The notes under the pieces are model-generated. The model was given only the letters and a program-made list of their open reading frames with translations. It did no database searches and was not told where the DNA came from. Positions 23,805 through 33,238 of a stretch of 64,000 bases of DNA are shown here, piece after piece. Numbering within the stretch: position 1 is the first letter of the stretch; every line of letters starts with the position of its first letter. A program made the position numbers and the translations under genes. Source of the stretch: Sedimentisphaerales bacterium (lineage in GTDB: Bacteria; Planctomycetota; Phycisphaerae; Sedimentisphaerales; SM23-30); contig JANQJS010000012.1 in assembly GCA_028281535.1 (NCBI GenBank), positions 43,185-107,184 of the forward strand. The letters run 5' to 3'.

Positions 23805-24342
23805 GTTTGATTCTCTTTACTTTTATTCTTGTGGTTTCCATTCGACTCTTTGAGTGGGATGTGAAATAGTGCTTGAGACATTATGGCATGATGATTCGTT
23901 TTTCTTATGTAGAAGTCTTTGTTTTACAAAAAAATGAAAAAATAAAAAATATTTTTCATGTTCATCATAATAGGCAGACTATTACCGCATTACACTCTTT
24001 ACTTATGACTGTATATTTTTTGTTTGATGATTTTTTAATATCCTTAATCGTGGTATTTCAATGAGGTGCAATGGTTTAAAAACGTTCCTGTTTTTAAAAA
24101 TGTTATTGCTCGATCTGAAGGGTATTGATTAAACATCATACCCGATGGCATACCATGATTAAGCCGTATATAGGGTTAATAGCCATTGTCTAAACTATTT
24201 GACAATTTTTTATGAAAAAATATTTTCCAATAAAACGTTGGGGCTTCTTGTGTAAAAAATTAAGTTGATTGCGTTTTATAAATTATGTTAGAGTTGATCA
24301 TTGGTGTTATGGTTACTGTTATTTGTCACGGAGTAATAATTT
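23805..24342. other. Divergent promoter region between the acyl-CoA ligase and beta-oxidation genes
   Basis: 538 very AT-rich bases; no credible ORF. A small inverted repeat ATTGTC / GACAAT followed by T6 lies at about 24,185-24,212. It probably contains promoters for both directions; no known FadR or FabR operator was recognised. Confidence 0.5.
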
Positions 24343-24762
24343 TTGAGTAAGAAAGTTTTAAGTTCGTCTCCATTCAATAACTTTGTAGGATGCGAAGAGT
24401 TTGATCTAGATCATGGTTGTGCAAAAATGAAAGTCAGGGTGGAACCTCATTTGCTCAGGTCGCATGGTCTTATGCATGGGGGAGCACTTGCTACCATTTT
24501 AGATAGCTGTTTAGGTATGGCCTCAGCGAAGCTTGTACCAGAAGGGTATATCAGTTTAACCGTACAGTTGAATATTAATTTTACGCGTCCAGCAAAAGAA
24601 GGTCAGCTTGTAACCGTACAAGCTGATATTGTTCACCAGGGCAGTAAAACTGCCGTGTCGCAAGGTGCGATTTATAATGAAGAGGATCGTCTGATTGCAA
24701 CGGGATCGGCTACATTGATGTTTGTACCCGCTCCCAAAGAAGCTGATCATAAGAAAACATAA
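24343..24762 (+). CDS. PaaI-type hotdog acyl-CoA thioesterase
   Basis: A 139-residue single hotdog-fold domain of the PaaI/YbgC-like thioesterase group, which hydrolyses acyl-CoA to free acid and CoA. The signature HGGALATILDSCLGMA (~46-61) has the HGG loop and the catalytic-type Asp. The NINFTRPAKEG strand (~77-87) and the end TGSATLMFVP are also typical. The start is TTG at 24,343 with CGGAG ~10 bases upstream; the first ATG (24,428) would remove 28 conserved residues, so TTG is favoured. It lies 80 bases before the FadN-like gene and is probably first in that operon, perhaps clearing stalled or excess acyl-CoA. Confidence 0.85.
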   Translation: MSKKVLSSSPFNNFVGCEEFDLDHGCAKMKVRVEPHLLRSHGLMHGGALATILDSCLGMASAKLVPEGYISLTVQLNINFTRPAKEGQLVTVQADIVHQGSKTAVSQGAIYNEEDRLIATGSATLMFVPAPKEADHKKT

Positions 24763-24842
24763 TTTCTATATGTTTCTATCGTTAAAAATAACTAGTGTGC
24801 TTTCATTTTTTGATGCATTGAATTTAGGTAGGAAGGTTTAAT

Positions 24843-27257
24843 ATGGCATTGAATATCAAAAGAGCCGCTGTGCTTGGGTCTGGAACCATGGGTTCAGGTA
24901 TTGCAGCACATTTAGCAAATTGTGGTATTGAAACGTTGGTCTATGATATTGTACCAAAGGCGTTGACAGACCCGCAGCAAGCTCAAGGGTTAACAACGGA
25001 ATCGCCTGAGTTTCGAAATTCGATTGCAGCCAATGCCATCAATGCAATGAAGAAATCTCGGTTGGCACCTTTGTATGATATCGATAACATTGAGCTGTTA
25101 TCGCCAGCAAATCTTGAGGATGATTTTGATGAACTGTCGGAAGTGGATTGGATTGTCGAAGTCGTACCCGAATCACTCAAGATTAAACAACCTTTATTTG
25201 AGAAGTTGGAAGGTATACACCGTAAAGGGCAAATTGTTTCTTCCAACACCTCTGGTATTGCTTTGGATGAAATTACCAAAGGGCGTTGTCCAGAATTTTG
25301 TCAGCATGTGATGATTACACACTTTTTTAATCCACCTCGATATATGCATTTACTTGAATTGGTTCCCGGTGAACATACGGATCGAAAAATATTTTCTCAA
25401 ATGTCAGAATTTGCCAGGCTTACTTTGGGTAAAGGTGTTGCGGTTGCAAAAGACACTCCTAATTTTATTGCCAATCGTGTGGGTGTCTTTGATATGTGTA
25501 TTGCGGTCCAAGCAGCCGTTAAGCTTGGTTTGAAAGTTGAAGATGTCGATGCCATTATGGGTAAATTGGTAGGGCGTCCTAAAAGCGCGGTGTTTCGATT
25601 AATGGATTTGGTGGGACTTGATATCGCCGTTCATGTGAATTCAAATTTGTATGAAGCGATCCCAGAAGATCCAGACAGGGAAACATTTTCTGATAATTCC
25701 CTTTTGGAAAAAATGGTAAATAAAGGGATTCTCGGTGAAAAGTCTGGAAATGGGTTTTATCAAAAAGATAAAGATGAAAAGGGTAATCGTATTTTTAAGG
25801 CGATTGATTTTGAATCCCTGGACTATTATGAAACCCAGAAATGTGAACTCAAGATTCTCAAAGAGGCTAAGGCTCAAGATGATTTAGGGGCACGTATACG
25901 TGTCTTTATGGAATCTGAGGATAAAGTGGGTGAATATGTTTGGACTGTCATATCAAGTACGTTGTGTTATGCCGCCAATCGAGTGCCTGAAATTTCAGAG
26001 TCGATCGAGGATGTTGATAATGCCATACGTTGGGGTTTCAATTGGGAAAAAGGTCCCTTTGAACTTTGGGATGCTATTGGCGTTCCTTATATTGTCAAGC
26101 GACTTAAAAAAGAAAATCGGTCTGTTCCACCTTTAGTCCAACACTTGCTGGATCAAGGAAAAGAGTCTTTCTATTGTTTTGAAACACATCATCCGTATGT
26201 CTTTAATCCCCGGGAGATGACGCATAATTTAATTGAACGTCCTTTTGCCGAGTTGTATCTGCGTGATTGTCATCAGAACAAACAAGTGGTCAAAGCTGGT
26301 AAGATGGCATCGCTGGTTGATTTGGAAGATGGTGTGCTTTGCGTTGAATTTCATTCAAGAGCCAATAGTATTTCATCTGAAGTGATTAGCTTGATCCACG
26401 AGGCGATTGACTTGGCAGAAAGCGGGCAATTTCGTGGAGTCGTTATAGGTAATCAATCGGCTAACTTTAGTTTTGGTGCTGATCTGAAGGAAATGGCCGG
26501 GGCTGTGATGACCGGAAACTATCAAGCCATAGATGAAATCGTTAATCAATTTCAGCAAACCATGTTGCGATTAAAGTATAGTCGTGTACCCACGGTGGCT
26601 GCGATTCATGGCATGGTCCTGGGCGGTGCCTGCGAAGTGAGCATGCAGTGTGATAAAATACATGCTGCCGCTGAAACCTATATGGGACTTGTTGAAATAG
26701 GCGTTGGACTTGTACCTGCGGGAGGTGGTTGTAAAGAGTGGGCGATTCGTTGTAATCAATGGGCCAAGAATGCCGGAGATGCATCATCGTTTGCGATGGT
26801 GAACAAAGCCCTGGAACAAGTGGGCATGGCCAAGACTTCAACCAGTGCCTTCGATGCACGTAAGATCGGCTATCTGCGACCGTCTGATGCGGTTACGATG
26901 AATAAAAATGTTCTTCTCTATACCGCAAAGCATTCCGTGATTCAAATGGCCAATCAAGGGTATGTGCCACCATTAAAAGCGAATGATATTTTAGTGTTAG
27001 GTCGAGGCGGTCTAGCAGAATTTAAAGTGCGATTGAATATTTGGCGTCAAGGTCAATTCATTTCAGAATATGATGAGTTTCTTGCCAATAAGGTTGCTTA
27101 TATTTTATGTGGTGGCGATGTCATGGATAACAGTGTTGTGACCGAGCAATATTTTCTTGATTTAGAACGAGAGGCGTTTGTTGCATTGCTGAAAGAACCT
27201 AAAACACTCGCACGTATTCAACATACATTAAAGACTGGAAAACCCTTGAGGAATTAA
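24843..27257 (+). CDS. fadN: FadN-type bifunctional 3-hydroxyacyl-CoA dehydrogenase/enoyl-CoA hydratase
   Basis: An 804-residue beta-oxidation enzyme in which the NAD-binding 3-hydroxyacyl-CoA dehydrogenase comes first and the enoyl-CoA hydratase/crotonase domain last, the order of Bacillus FadN and opposite to E. coli FadB. Visible: Rossmann GSGTMGSGIA (~12-21); THFFNPPRYMHLLELVPG (~160) with the catalytic-type His; KDTPNFIANRVG (~203); a second dehydrogenase C-terminal half (to ~450); and crotonase oxyanion segments NFSFGADLKEMAG (~540) and HGMVLGGACEVSMQC (~590) with a downstream GLVEIGVGLVPAGGG. GGAAGG stands 6 bases before ATG 24,843. The thiolase gene follows after 12 bases, so co-translation is likely. 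Confidence 0.93.
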   Translation: MALNIKRAAVLGSGTMGSGIAAHLANCGIETLVYDIVPKALTDPQQAQGLTTESPEFRNSIAANAINAMKKSRLAPLYDIDNIELLSPANLEDDFDELSEVDWIVEVVPESLKIKQPLFEKLEGIHRKGQIVSSNTSGIALDEITKGRCPEFCQHVMITHFFNPPRYMHLLELVPGEHTDRKIFSQMSEFARLTLGKGVAVAKDTPNFIANRVGVFDMCIAVQAAVKLGLKVEDVDAIMGKLVGRPKSAVFRLMDLVGLDIAVHVNSNLYEAIPEDPDRETFSDNSLLEKMVNKGILGEKSGNGFYQKDKDEKGNRIFKAIDFESLDYYETQKCELKILKEAKAQDDLGARIRVFMESEDKVGEYVWTVISSTLCYAANRVPEISESIEDVDNAIRWGFNWEKGPFELWDAIGVPYIVKRLKKENRSVPPLVQHLLDQGKESFYCFETHHPYVFNPREMTHNLIERPFAELYLRDCHQNKQVVKAGKMASLVDLEDGVLCVEFHSRANSISSEVISLIHEAIDLAESGQFRGVVIGNQSANFSFGADLKEMAGAVMTGNYQAIDEIVNQFQQTMLRLKYSRVPTVAAIHGMVLGGACEVSMQCDKIHAAAETYMGLVEIGVGLVPAGGGCKEWAIRCNQWAKNAGDASSFAMVNKALEQVGMAKTSTSAFDARKIGYLRPSDAVTMNKNVLLYTAKHSVIQMANQGYVPPLKANDILVLGRGGLAEFKVRLNIWRQGQFISEYDEFLANKVAYILCGGDVMDNSVVTEQYFLDLEREAFVALLKEPKTLARIQHTLKTGKPLRN

Positions 27258-27269
27258 GGAGATGATACT

Positions 27270-28427
27270 ATGCAACAAGCAGTGATTGTATCAGGTGCTC
27301 GCACCGCAGTAGGACGTTCTGGGAAAGGAACATTGCAGCATGTTCGCCCTGATGACATGGCCGCAGAAACCGTCAAAGAAATTGTTAAGCGTACACCAGG
27401 CTTGGATCCTGCTGTGATTGAAGATGTAATAATAGGAACGGCAATGCCCGAACGTGAACAAGGATTTAATCTCGCGCGCATTGTTACATTGCAGGCTGGT
27501 TTACCCGTAACAGTTCCAGCGGTGACTGTGAATCGCTTTTGTTCAACAGGCCTGCAAACCATTGCACAAGGGGCTGAACGTATCATGGCAGGGGGAGCCG
27601 ATGTAGTGCTCGCAGGGGGTGTCGAGTCGATGAGTTATTTACCCTTTGATGCGAGTTTGCGTATTGCACCCAATCCACATTTAGCTGAAAAGAATCCAGA
27701 CGCCTATTTAAGCATGGGGCTTACCGCAGAAAATGTGGCTGAGCAATATAAGATTACGCGTGAGCAATCAGATGATTTTTCATACGAAAGTCATCAAAAG
27801 GCCATTGTAGCGATCGATGCTGGGAAATTCAAAGATGAAATCTTTGCCTTAAAAGTTCAAAACAACAATGGCGGCGTGTTTGATACAGATGAAGGACCTC
27901 GTCGTGATACCACACTTGAGCGTTTGGCCAATTTAAAGCCTGTTTTTAAAATGGGAGGTCAGGTCACTGCTGGCAATAGTTCGCAAACCAGCGATGGTGC
28001 TGCTGCGGTGATGTTGATGAGTGATTCTAAAGCCAAAGAAATGAACTTAAAGCCGATAGCGATCTTCAAAGGATTTACAGTTACAGGTGTCGAGCCTGGC
28101 ATTATGGGCATTGGTCCGGTCAAAGCGATCCCTAAATTGTTATCACGAACCAAAACAAAATTGAAAGATGTGAAAATCATTGAACTGAATGAAGCGTTTG
28201 CCTGTCAGGCGTTAGCTGTGATGAAAGAATTAGATTTACCCAAAGACAAAATTAATGTGAATGGTGGTGCCGTTGCGTTAGGTCATCCATTGGGATGTTC
28301 AGGTGCCAAGTTAACCTTGTCGTTGATTCATGAACTCAAAAGACAGGGTGGTGGGTTAGGAATTGTAACGATGTGTATCGGCGGAGGTATGGGAGCGGCC
28401 GGTTTATTTGAAGTGCCATCAGATTAA
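27270..28427 (+). CDS. fadA: Acetyl-CoA acyltransferase (3-ketoacyl-CoA thiolase)
   Basis: A 385-residue thiolase of normal length, cleaving 3-ketoacyl-CoA to acetyl-CoA and a shortened acyl-CoA. The nucleophilic Cys is in VNRFCSTGLQT (~90), the active-site His in VALGHPLGCSGAK (~344), and the second Cys in TMCIGGGMGAAG (~373). The NEAFACQ motif (~308) is present. ATG 27,270 follows AAGGAGATGAT. It lies between FadN- and FadE-like genes with 12- and 12-to-15-base gaps, the same order as fadN-fadA-fadE of Bacillus. Confidence 0.95.
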   Translation: MQQAVIVSGARTAVGRSGKGTLQHVRPDDMAAETVKEIVKRTPGLDPAVIEDVIIGTAMPEREQGFNLARIVTLQAGLPVTVPAVTVNRFCSTGLQTIAQGAERIMAGGADVVLAGGVESMSYLPFDASLRIAPNPHLAEKNPDAYLSMGLTAENVAEQYKITREQSDDFSYESHQKAIVAIDAGKFKDEIFALKVQNNNGGVFDTDEGPRRDTTLERLANLKPVFKMGGQVTAGNSSQTSDGAAAVMLMSDSKAKEMNLKPIAIFKGFTVTGVEPGIMGIGPVKAIPKLLSRTKTKLKDVKIIELNEAFACQALAVMKELDLPKDKINVNGGAVALGHPLGCSGAKLTLSLIHELKRQGGGLGIVTMCIGGGMGAAGLFEVPSD

Positions 28428-28442
28428 TTTTGAGGAGCTATG

Positions 28443-30347
28443 ATGACTGTTAAAAATCAACCAAAGACTGATGCGAAATCTGATGACGTGCAAGTCATTG
28501 ATACCTCTGGTATGTCTAAGCAAAAAGCACAAACCATGGAAATGGTGGAGTCGGCTCGTGAAGGCCGCTGGCAAGGGGCGACCTTTGCTAAAGATATTTT
28601 TATGGGCGATCTTAAATTCAATAATATCTTTCCTTACCCAGCACAACCTAAAGAAGATCAAATTGCAGGCCAACCTTTTTTGGATGCCTTCAAGCAATTG
28701 CTTAAAGATAAAGTCGATGCGGACAAAATTGATCGCGATGGAGAAATACCCAAAGAGGTTCTCAATGAAATCGCTGAATTGGGTGCTTTTGGAATCAAGA
28801 TCGATAAAAAATATGGCGGGCTTGGTTTGTCGCAAACCAATTATTTGCGTGCCGGCCAGTTGATGGGAAGTACCTGTGCCAATATTACGGCGTTGGTTTC
28901 TGCCCATCAATCCATTGGTGTGCCTCAACCGCTTATTTTATTTGGTACACCAGAACAAAAAGAAAAATATTTAACGCGTTGTGCTAAAGGTGAGATTTCT
29001 GCGTTTGCATTGACAGAGACGGATGTTGGATCTGATCCTGCGAAAGTTTCCGTGAAGGCAGAGCTCTCTGATGATAAGAGCCATTATATTGTTAATGGCG
29101 AAAAGCTATGGTGCACCAATGGTACCGTAGCCTCATTTATCATCGCGATGGTGCGAACGGAAGATAAGATGGTTAATGGCAAACCACGCCGCCAGGTTTC
29201 AGCGTTCATTATTGATATGGATACACCGGGTGTGACGGTGACCCATCGTTGCCGTTTTATGGGATTGAAGTCTTTGTACAATGCCGTGATCAAATTTGAA
29301 AAGGTTAAAGTGCCTGTTGAAAACGTCATCGACAAAGAAGGGCGTGGATTAAAGGTTGCTTTGGAAACGTTGAATACGGGGCGATTGACGATGGCCGGTT
29401 CTTGTACGGGTGCTGCGAAAGTGGCTCTGGATATTACCAAGAAATGGTCCAATGATCGTTCGCAATGGGGCTGTAATATTGGTAAGCATTCCGCGATAGC
29501 CGACAAAATCACCCGCATGGCGGCCCGAATCTTTTCGATGGAAGCGATATCATTATTGACGGCTCAGATGGTGGATCTGAAAAAAGATGATATTCGTCTG
29601 GAATCAGCCATGAGTAAAATGAAATGTACCGAAGATTGCAGTGATATCATTAATGAAACATTACAAATACGGGGCGGTCGTGGTTTTGAAACCGCGCAGT
29701 CGCTGGCAGCTCGAGGTGAAGAGCCGGTTGCTATTGAACGAATGTATCGCGATTGTCGTATCAATACCATCTTTGAAGGTTCCAGTGAGATCATGCGATT
29801 GATCATTGCTCGTGAAGCATTGGATTCGCATCTGATGGTCGCTGCGAATATGATGAATAAGAAACTCCCGTTCGGGAAACGCGTGAGCAGTTTCTTTAAA
29901 GCAATGGGCTTTTACTTAAAATGGTATCCATCTCGCTATTTTCCTGTCAGCGTTGCTAGTAAAAATCAATTACATCCAACGCTGGCCAAGCAGGTAAAAA
30001 GAGCGGCAAAGCAAAGCCGTAAGTTGTCGCGAAAGTTATTCCATACGATGGCCAAGTTTGGACCTAAGTTGGAGATGGAGCATATCATGCTCAAACGATT
30101 TGTCGATATTGGTACAGAACTCTTTTCGATTTCGGCGACCTGCAGTTATGCTCAACTGAAATATAATGAGACCTCTAATAACGAGTATATCGAATTAGCA
30201 AATATTTACTGCAATGATACATTTATCACTATCCAGGATTATTTCCACGGCATTTCTAAAAATAATGATCGGAAAAATTATAAGTTAGCCCAACGCATTC
30301 TCTCCGATGAGTTTGATTGGTTGGCTGACGGAACGATCATTCGTTAG
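28443..30347 (+). CDS. fadE: Acyl-CoA dehydrogenase, FadE type with C-terminal extension
   Basis: A ~634-residue FAD-dependent acyl-CoA dehydrogenase, introducing the first double bond in beta-oxidation. Seen: FALTETDVGSDPAKV (~194-208), the FAD/substrate segment WCTNGT (~223), RGGRGFET (~412), and YRDCRINTIFEGSSEIMR (~440), whose FEG-x-SEI holds the usual catalytic Glu. A helical tail of ~150 residues beyond the core resembles VLCAD/ACAD9-type enzymes and Bacillus FadE. ATG is doubled at 28,440/28,443; GAGGAG spacing favours 28,443. It is the last gene of the operon and is followed by a terminator. Electrons would pass to an ETF not encoded in this window. Confidence 0.92.
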   Translation: MTVKNQPKTDAKSDDVQVIDTSGMSKQKAQTMEMVESAREGRWQGATFAKDIFMGDLKFNNIFPYPAQPKEDQIAGQPFLDAFKQLLKDKVDADKIDRDGEIPKEVLNEIAELGAFGIKIDKKYGGLGLSQTNYLRAGQLMGSTCANITALVSAHQSIGVPQPLILFGTPEQKEKYLTRCAKGEISAFALTETDVGSDPAKVSVKAELSDDKSHYIVNGEKLWCTNGTVASFIIAMVRTEDKMVNGKPRRQVSAFIIDMDTPGVTVTHRCRFMGLKSLYNAVIKFEKVKVPVENVIDKEGRGLKVALETLNTGRLTMAGSCTGAAKVALDITKKWSNDRSQWGCNIGKHSAIADKITRMAARIFSMEAISLLTAQMVDLKKDDIRLESAMSKMKCTEDCSDIINETLQIRGGRGFETAQSLAARGEEPVAIERMYRDCRINTIFEGSSEIMRLIIAREALDSHLMVAANMMNKKLPFGKRVSSFFKAMGFYLKWYPSRYFPVSVASKNQLHPTLAKQVKRAAKQSRKLSRKLFHTMAKFGPKLEMEHIMLKRFVDIGTELFSISATCSYAQLKYNETSNNEYIELANIYCNDTFITIQDYFHGISKNNDRKNYKLAQRILSDEFDWLADGTIIR

Positions 30348-30392
30348 CGATTTGCCCCATATCATATAATCATTCTGCGTATCATCAGTTGG

Positions 30393-30465
30393 ATTGGGAT
30401 GAGACCTGTTAATGAACCCCGCTTGGTTTGTCGTCAGGTCTCGTCCAACTTTCTTTTGTTTTTTC
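30393..30465 (+). terminator. Rho-independent terminator of the beta-oxidation operon
   Basis: A stem of GGGATGAGACCTG with CAGGTCTCGTCC (one T-G pair) around a 26-base loop is followed by AACTTTCTTTTGTTTTTTC. Confidence 0.75.
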
Positions 30466-30817
30466 ATATCTTTTGATATTCATACCCTCAACATTACTCT
30501 GACATGCTATTTAGATTCATAATATTCTAGTGTGGCAGCCTCACCCAATCATCAAATTTGTCCAAAAGCGCCTTCGGCAACGTGATCTTATGGGATATCC
30601 TCTTTCACAATTATTATACAAAAAATATGATCTCTATAAGGACAAATTTTAAGTATTTTCTTGATATTCTGAATTGTTATGTCTATTCTAATATTTTCAC
30701 GGATGGCGTTATCTGATCGGGTACTCATGATCGGCAACACCTAAGGCGAGATATAAAGAAACGAATGAATCATTTGTTATTCTAACCAAAAAAACAATTG
30801 GTTGATTATCCCTAAAA
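30466..30817. other. Intergenic region, possible decayed coding fragment on minus strand
   Basis: No complete gene seen. On the minus strand, about 30,533-30,604, a 24-codon stretch between stops reads KRISHKITLPKALLDKF then DDWVRLPH, which looks protein-like but has no start and cannot be assigned. The rest is AT-rich and precedes the Imm8-like gene. Confidence 0.3.
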
Positions 30818-31156
30818 ATGAAACTTGAAATTAAATCTTATGATTGTGCAGATCATGATCCTATTGATGAGTGGATTCCTGATGATATTTATGAAGTTAA
30901 TTTTTCGATGAATTTTACCATAGGAGAAATTGGTACAGAAGGTGGGAGTAATTTTCAAGCTCATATTATTACTCATAAAGCATTGTCTCAGGAGAAAAAT
31001 AAACAAGGACGATTTATAACCTTGGAAGAATATAGTTTTGAAGCCGTGTTAAATAAAATTAATGATTTATTTAAAGATAAAGAATTTGTTTCATGGCTCG
31101 ATGCAAACGCATACTTAAATAAATATATGCGTTGGGAGTATGATAATTATCGGTAA
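30818..31156 (+). CDS. Orphan Imm8-family immunity protein
   Basis: A 112-residue protein resembling the Imm8 family of polymorphic-toxin immunity proteins. Matching features are the central GEIGTEGGSNFQAHIITH strand pair (~37-54), the middle ITLEEYSFEAVLNKI segment (~67-81), and the C-terminal YLNKYMRWEYDNY signature, close to the family's R-Y-x-R-W-E-Y-D-x-Y ending. Immunity proteins bind and neutralise a cognate secreted toxin domain in the cytoplasm. No toxin gene is adjacent on either strand. The Shine-Dalgarno is poor (CCCTAAAA before ATG). It sits at the left border of a G+C-richer patch, consistent with acquisition by transfer. Family assignment is from pattern memory, not a search. 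Confidence 0.7.
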   Translation: MKLEIKSYDCADHDPIDEWIPDDIYEVNFSMNFTIGEIGTEGGSNFQAHIITHKALSQEKNKQGRFITLEEYSFEAVLNKINDLFKDKEFVSWLDANAYLNKYMRWEYDNYR

Positions 31157-31231
31157 AAAAATGGCAGAAGAACAAGCCGTTGTATTCGATTGCGTTTTCG
31201 GCTTGCGGGTGAACTCTGTATTGGGTAGGAA

Positions 31232-31549
31232 ATGGTGAAGAGGATTCTACAGACTTTGCGTGATTGGAATCACCGACGGGTCTACAAGCCTGGCCGCGTC
31301 CTCTCCCGATTCATCGCCCGCGATGTGAAACGCGAGGTCGAAGTCGTTTCGGTTGACCGTATTGGCGACGGGATTATTGTCGGTCGTGTCCGGACGACCA
31401 ACGTTCTCTACATCGCCAAAGGGCTTATGGAGGAAGACGGTTTTGGTGAATTGGAAACACTTGAGATCGCTACACTGTGGAATTGGTCTGGCCATTCTTG
31501 GGGTGGTTTGTCTGACGGCACATCAATCATGAAAGACAATCAGAACTGA
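31232..31549 (+). CDS. Small hypothetical protein in a G+C-rich patch
   Basis: A 105-residue ORF, basic N-terminal half (RRVYKPGRVLSRFIARDVKR) and beta-strand-like middle (VEVVSVDRIGDGIIVGRV), ending DGTSIMKDNQN. Base composition is clearly richer in G+C than its neighbours. AGGAA is too close to ATG 31,232 for a good ribosome site; another start may be used. No family recognised. The protein-like composition argues for a real, recently acquired or decaying gene, but it could be spurious. Confidence 0.4.
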   Translation: MVKRILQTLRDWNHRRVYKPGRVLSRFIARDVKREVEVVSVDRIGDGIIVGRVRTTNVLYIAKGLMEEDGFGELETLEIATLWNWSGHSWGGLSDGTSIMKDNQN

Positions 31550-31570
31550 GCCTTGTAGGATGGACAGTTG

Positions 31571-31650
31571 GTAGGGTAGGCAATTCATTGCCGACGCGTA
31601 ATTAAGCCAACGATGATAAACGCGTCGGTAAACCAGTTGCCGACCCGACA
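31571..31650. repeat. 30-bp imperfect inverted repeat (REP/MITE-like)
   Basis: Left arm GTAGGGTAGGCAATTC and on to CCGACGCGT (31,571-31,599) pairs with the right arm ACGCGTCGG on to CCGACCCGAC (31,620-31,649), with about six mismatches and one bulge. It is G+C-rich against an AT-rich background. The form resembles the palindromic repeat families seen in many planctomycete and cyanobacterial genomes. Confidence 0.6.
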
Positions 31651-32037
31651 AAGTTGTCGTCCAGTATCATATCTTGCCCATCATATAGCGAACGAAGGAA
31701 GCGGGTTACTAACAGAACGGTCGCGGCGTAATGGTGCAGGCTTTGCCTGCCTTGTCAGCAATGTCAGTTTGTCAGAGGGGGTGAACATTGACTTGAGATA
31801 TTTGTTAATTTATGAAATGAAGTTTGGAGGACTATCCAGCCATTTTCCTTACACTTTTTTGTAAATAGTTCAATCAATAAGCTTTTCAAGTCATTATGAA
31901 CGAGGTATATAATGGGTTAAGTAAATTTTATTAGATTTTATAGGCATATATATCTATTGGAAGCTAGTCTTAAATAAGCAATATAATGGATAAATAACGC
32001 TTCTTAATGGCAATGACAGTTTCAAAAGGAGTTTATT

Positions 32038-33225
32038 ATGAAAGAGTTTACAATGGTCATTCCTACCTATTGGGGCAGATCTGGAGATCAGTTAGTCGGT
32101 AGTGAGAAAATTGTTTTTGATCACCCAACCCCATTGGATAGCGAAGGGACACTGGGGCGTTTTCTTGAGAGTTTGAATATTTTTGATGATTTTCAAGGGC
32201 AAGTGGCCATGATTACGGTGGCCAATGATCCAGCGATTTCGGAGGACGTTCGTCTGCGTGTCGATGAAATTATTGCTCCCTACAAGAATAAATTCAATGT
32301 TGTGAATTTCAGTCAAAAAACGATCGAAACGCTCAAGGGTATTTGTCGAGAGAAGGGGGTTTCTGATGATGCCATTGATCTTTTAAATGTGAATAATTAT
32401 GCCGCGGTGCGAAATATGTGTTCCATGGCAGGGCTATTAAATGCTTCTCCAGCGACTATTTTTATCGATGATGATGAAGTATTTATTGACAAAGACTTTC
32501 TGAATAAAGTCGATCAATTTATCGGTACAGATCATGAAGGTGATACGATTGATGCTCTGGCTGGATATTATCTTCAACCAGATACTTATCATCTAGATGA
32601 ATCCAAAACCCCTGCATGGCGAAAAGCCTATTGGGATAATGCCCGGGCAATGAATGAAGCCTTTGAAAAATATGTTGATAATGAGCCCAGGATCAAACCA
32701 ACCTCATTTGTCTTTGGCGGCAACATGACATTGACTCTGGATGCCATCCGTAAAGTCCCATTTGATCCGAAAATCACTCGCGGAGAAGATATGGATTTTA
32801 TGATGAATCTTAAAGTCCATGGCATCACATTTTACATTGATCGAGAGCTTTCTATTAAACACCTGCCACCAGGTTCAGATCGGCCTGCTTGGAAAAAAGT
32901 ACGTGAAGATATCATACGTTTTCTCTATGAGCGTAAAAAAGTTCAGGATCATGAAGAATTGAAATTGGAAGATTATGAACCCTATCCATCACGTTTTCTA
33001 GCAGATGATTTAGATGAAAGAATTATCAAAACGTGTGAACTTTTAAAAGCGGATTATGAACAAAAAGGCGAAGAAGAAAATGCTCAAGCCTGTCAGGAAA
33101 ATATTGATTTGGCTAAGGAAAATCCTTTCAAAGATTTTGATACGAAAGCCTGGCTGAAAAAAGTTACCGCCGACTGGCAAGAATTAACAGCAGCTCTGGA
33201 AGGGGTAGGAATCCCTCAGGATTAA
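32038..33225 (+). CDS. GT2-like (GT-A fold) glycosyltransferase
   Basis: A 395-residue cytoplasmic protein. It starts with the GT-A type strand FTMVIPTYWGRS and has a DDD metal-binding triad in ATIFIDDDEVFIDKDF (~140-153), an acceptor-region FGGNMTLTLD (~226) and RGEDMDFMMNLK (~245-256), the usual ED-x-D region of family 2-like transferases. The C-terminal ~110 residues are charged and helical. It may be related to enzymes such as glucosyl-3-phosphoglycerate synthase or mannosylglycerate synthase; donor and acceptor are unknown. AAGGAG before ATG 32,038 is ideal. It is monocistronic, convergent with the next gene and shares a hairpin with it. Confidence 0.75.
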   Translation: MKEFTMVIPTYWGRSGDQLVGSEKIVFDHPTPLDSEGTLGRFLESLNIFDDFQGQVAMITVANDPAISEDVRLRVDEIIAPYKNKFNVVNFSQKTIETLKGICREKGVSDDAIDLLNVNNYAAVRNMCSMAGLLNASPATIFIDDDEVFIDKDFLNKVDQFIGTDHEGDTIDALAGYYLQPDTYHLDESKTPAWRKAYWDNARAMNEAFEKYVDNEPRIKPTSFVFGGNMTLTLDAIRKVPFDPKITRGEDMDFMMNLKVHGITFYIDRELSIKHLPPGSDRPAWKKVREDIIRFLYERKKVQDHEELKLEDYEPYPSRFLADDLDERIIKTCELLKADYEQKGEEENAQACQENIDLAKENPFKDFDTKAWLKKVTADWQELTAALEGVGIPQD

Positions 33226-33238
33226 TTGTTAAAAATAA

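Noticed and set aside
23873..24064. 63-residue ORF in the divergent fad promoter region
   Set aside because: AT-rich with a Phe/Ile/Leu-heavy translation and no ribosome site; chance.
31613..31864. 83-residue ORF after the G+C-rich small ORF
   Set aside because: It starts inside the inverted repeat, crosses a change in base composition, has no Shine-Dalgarno and no recognisable protein pattern.
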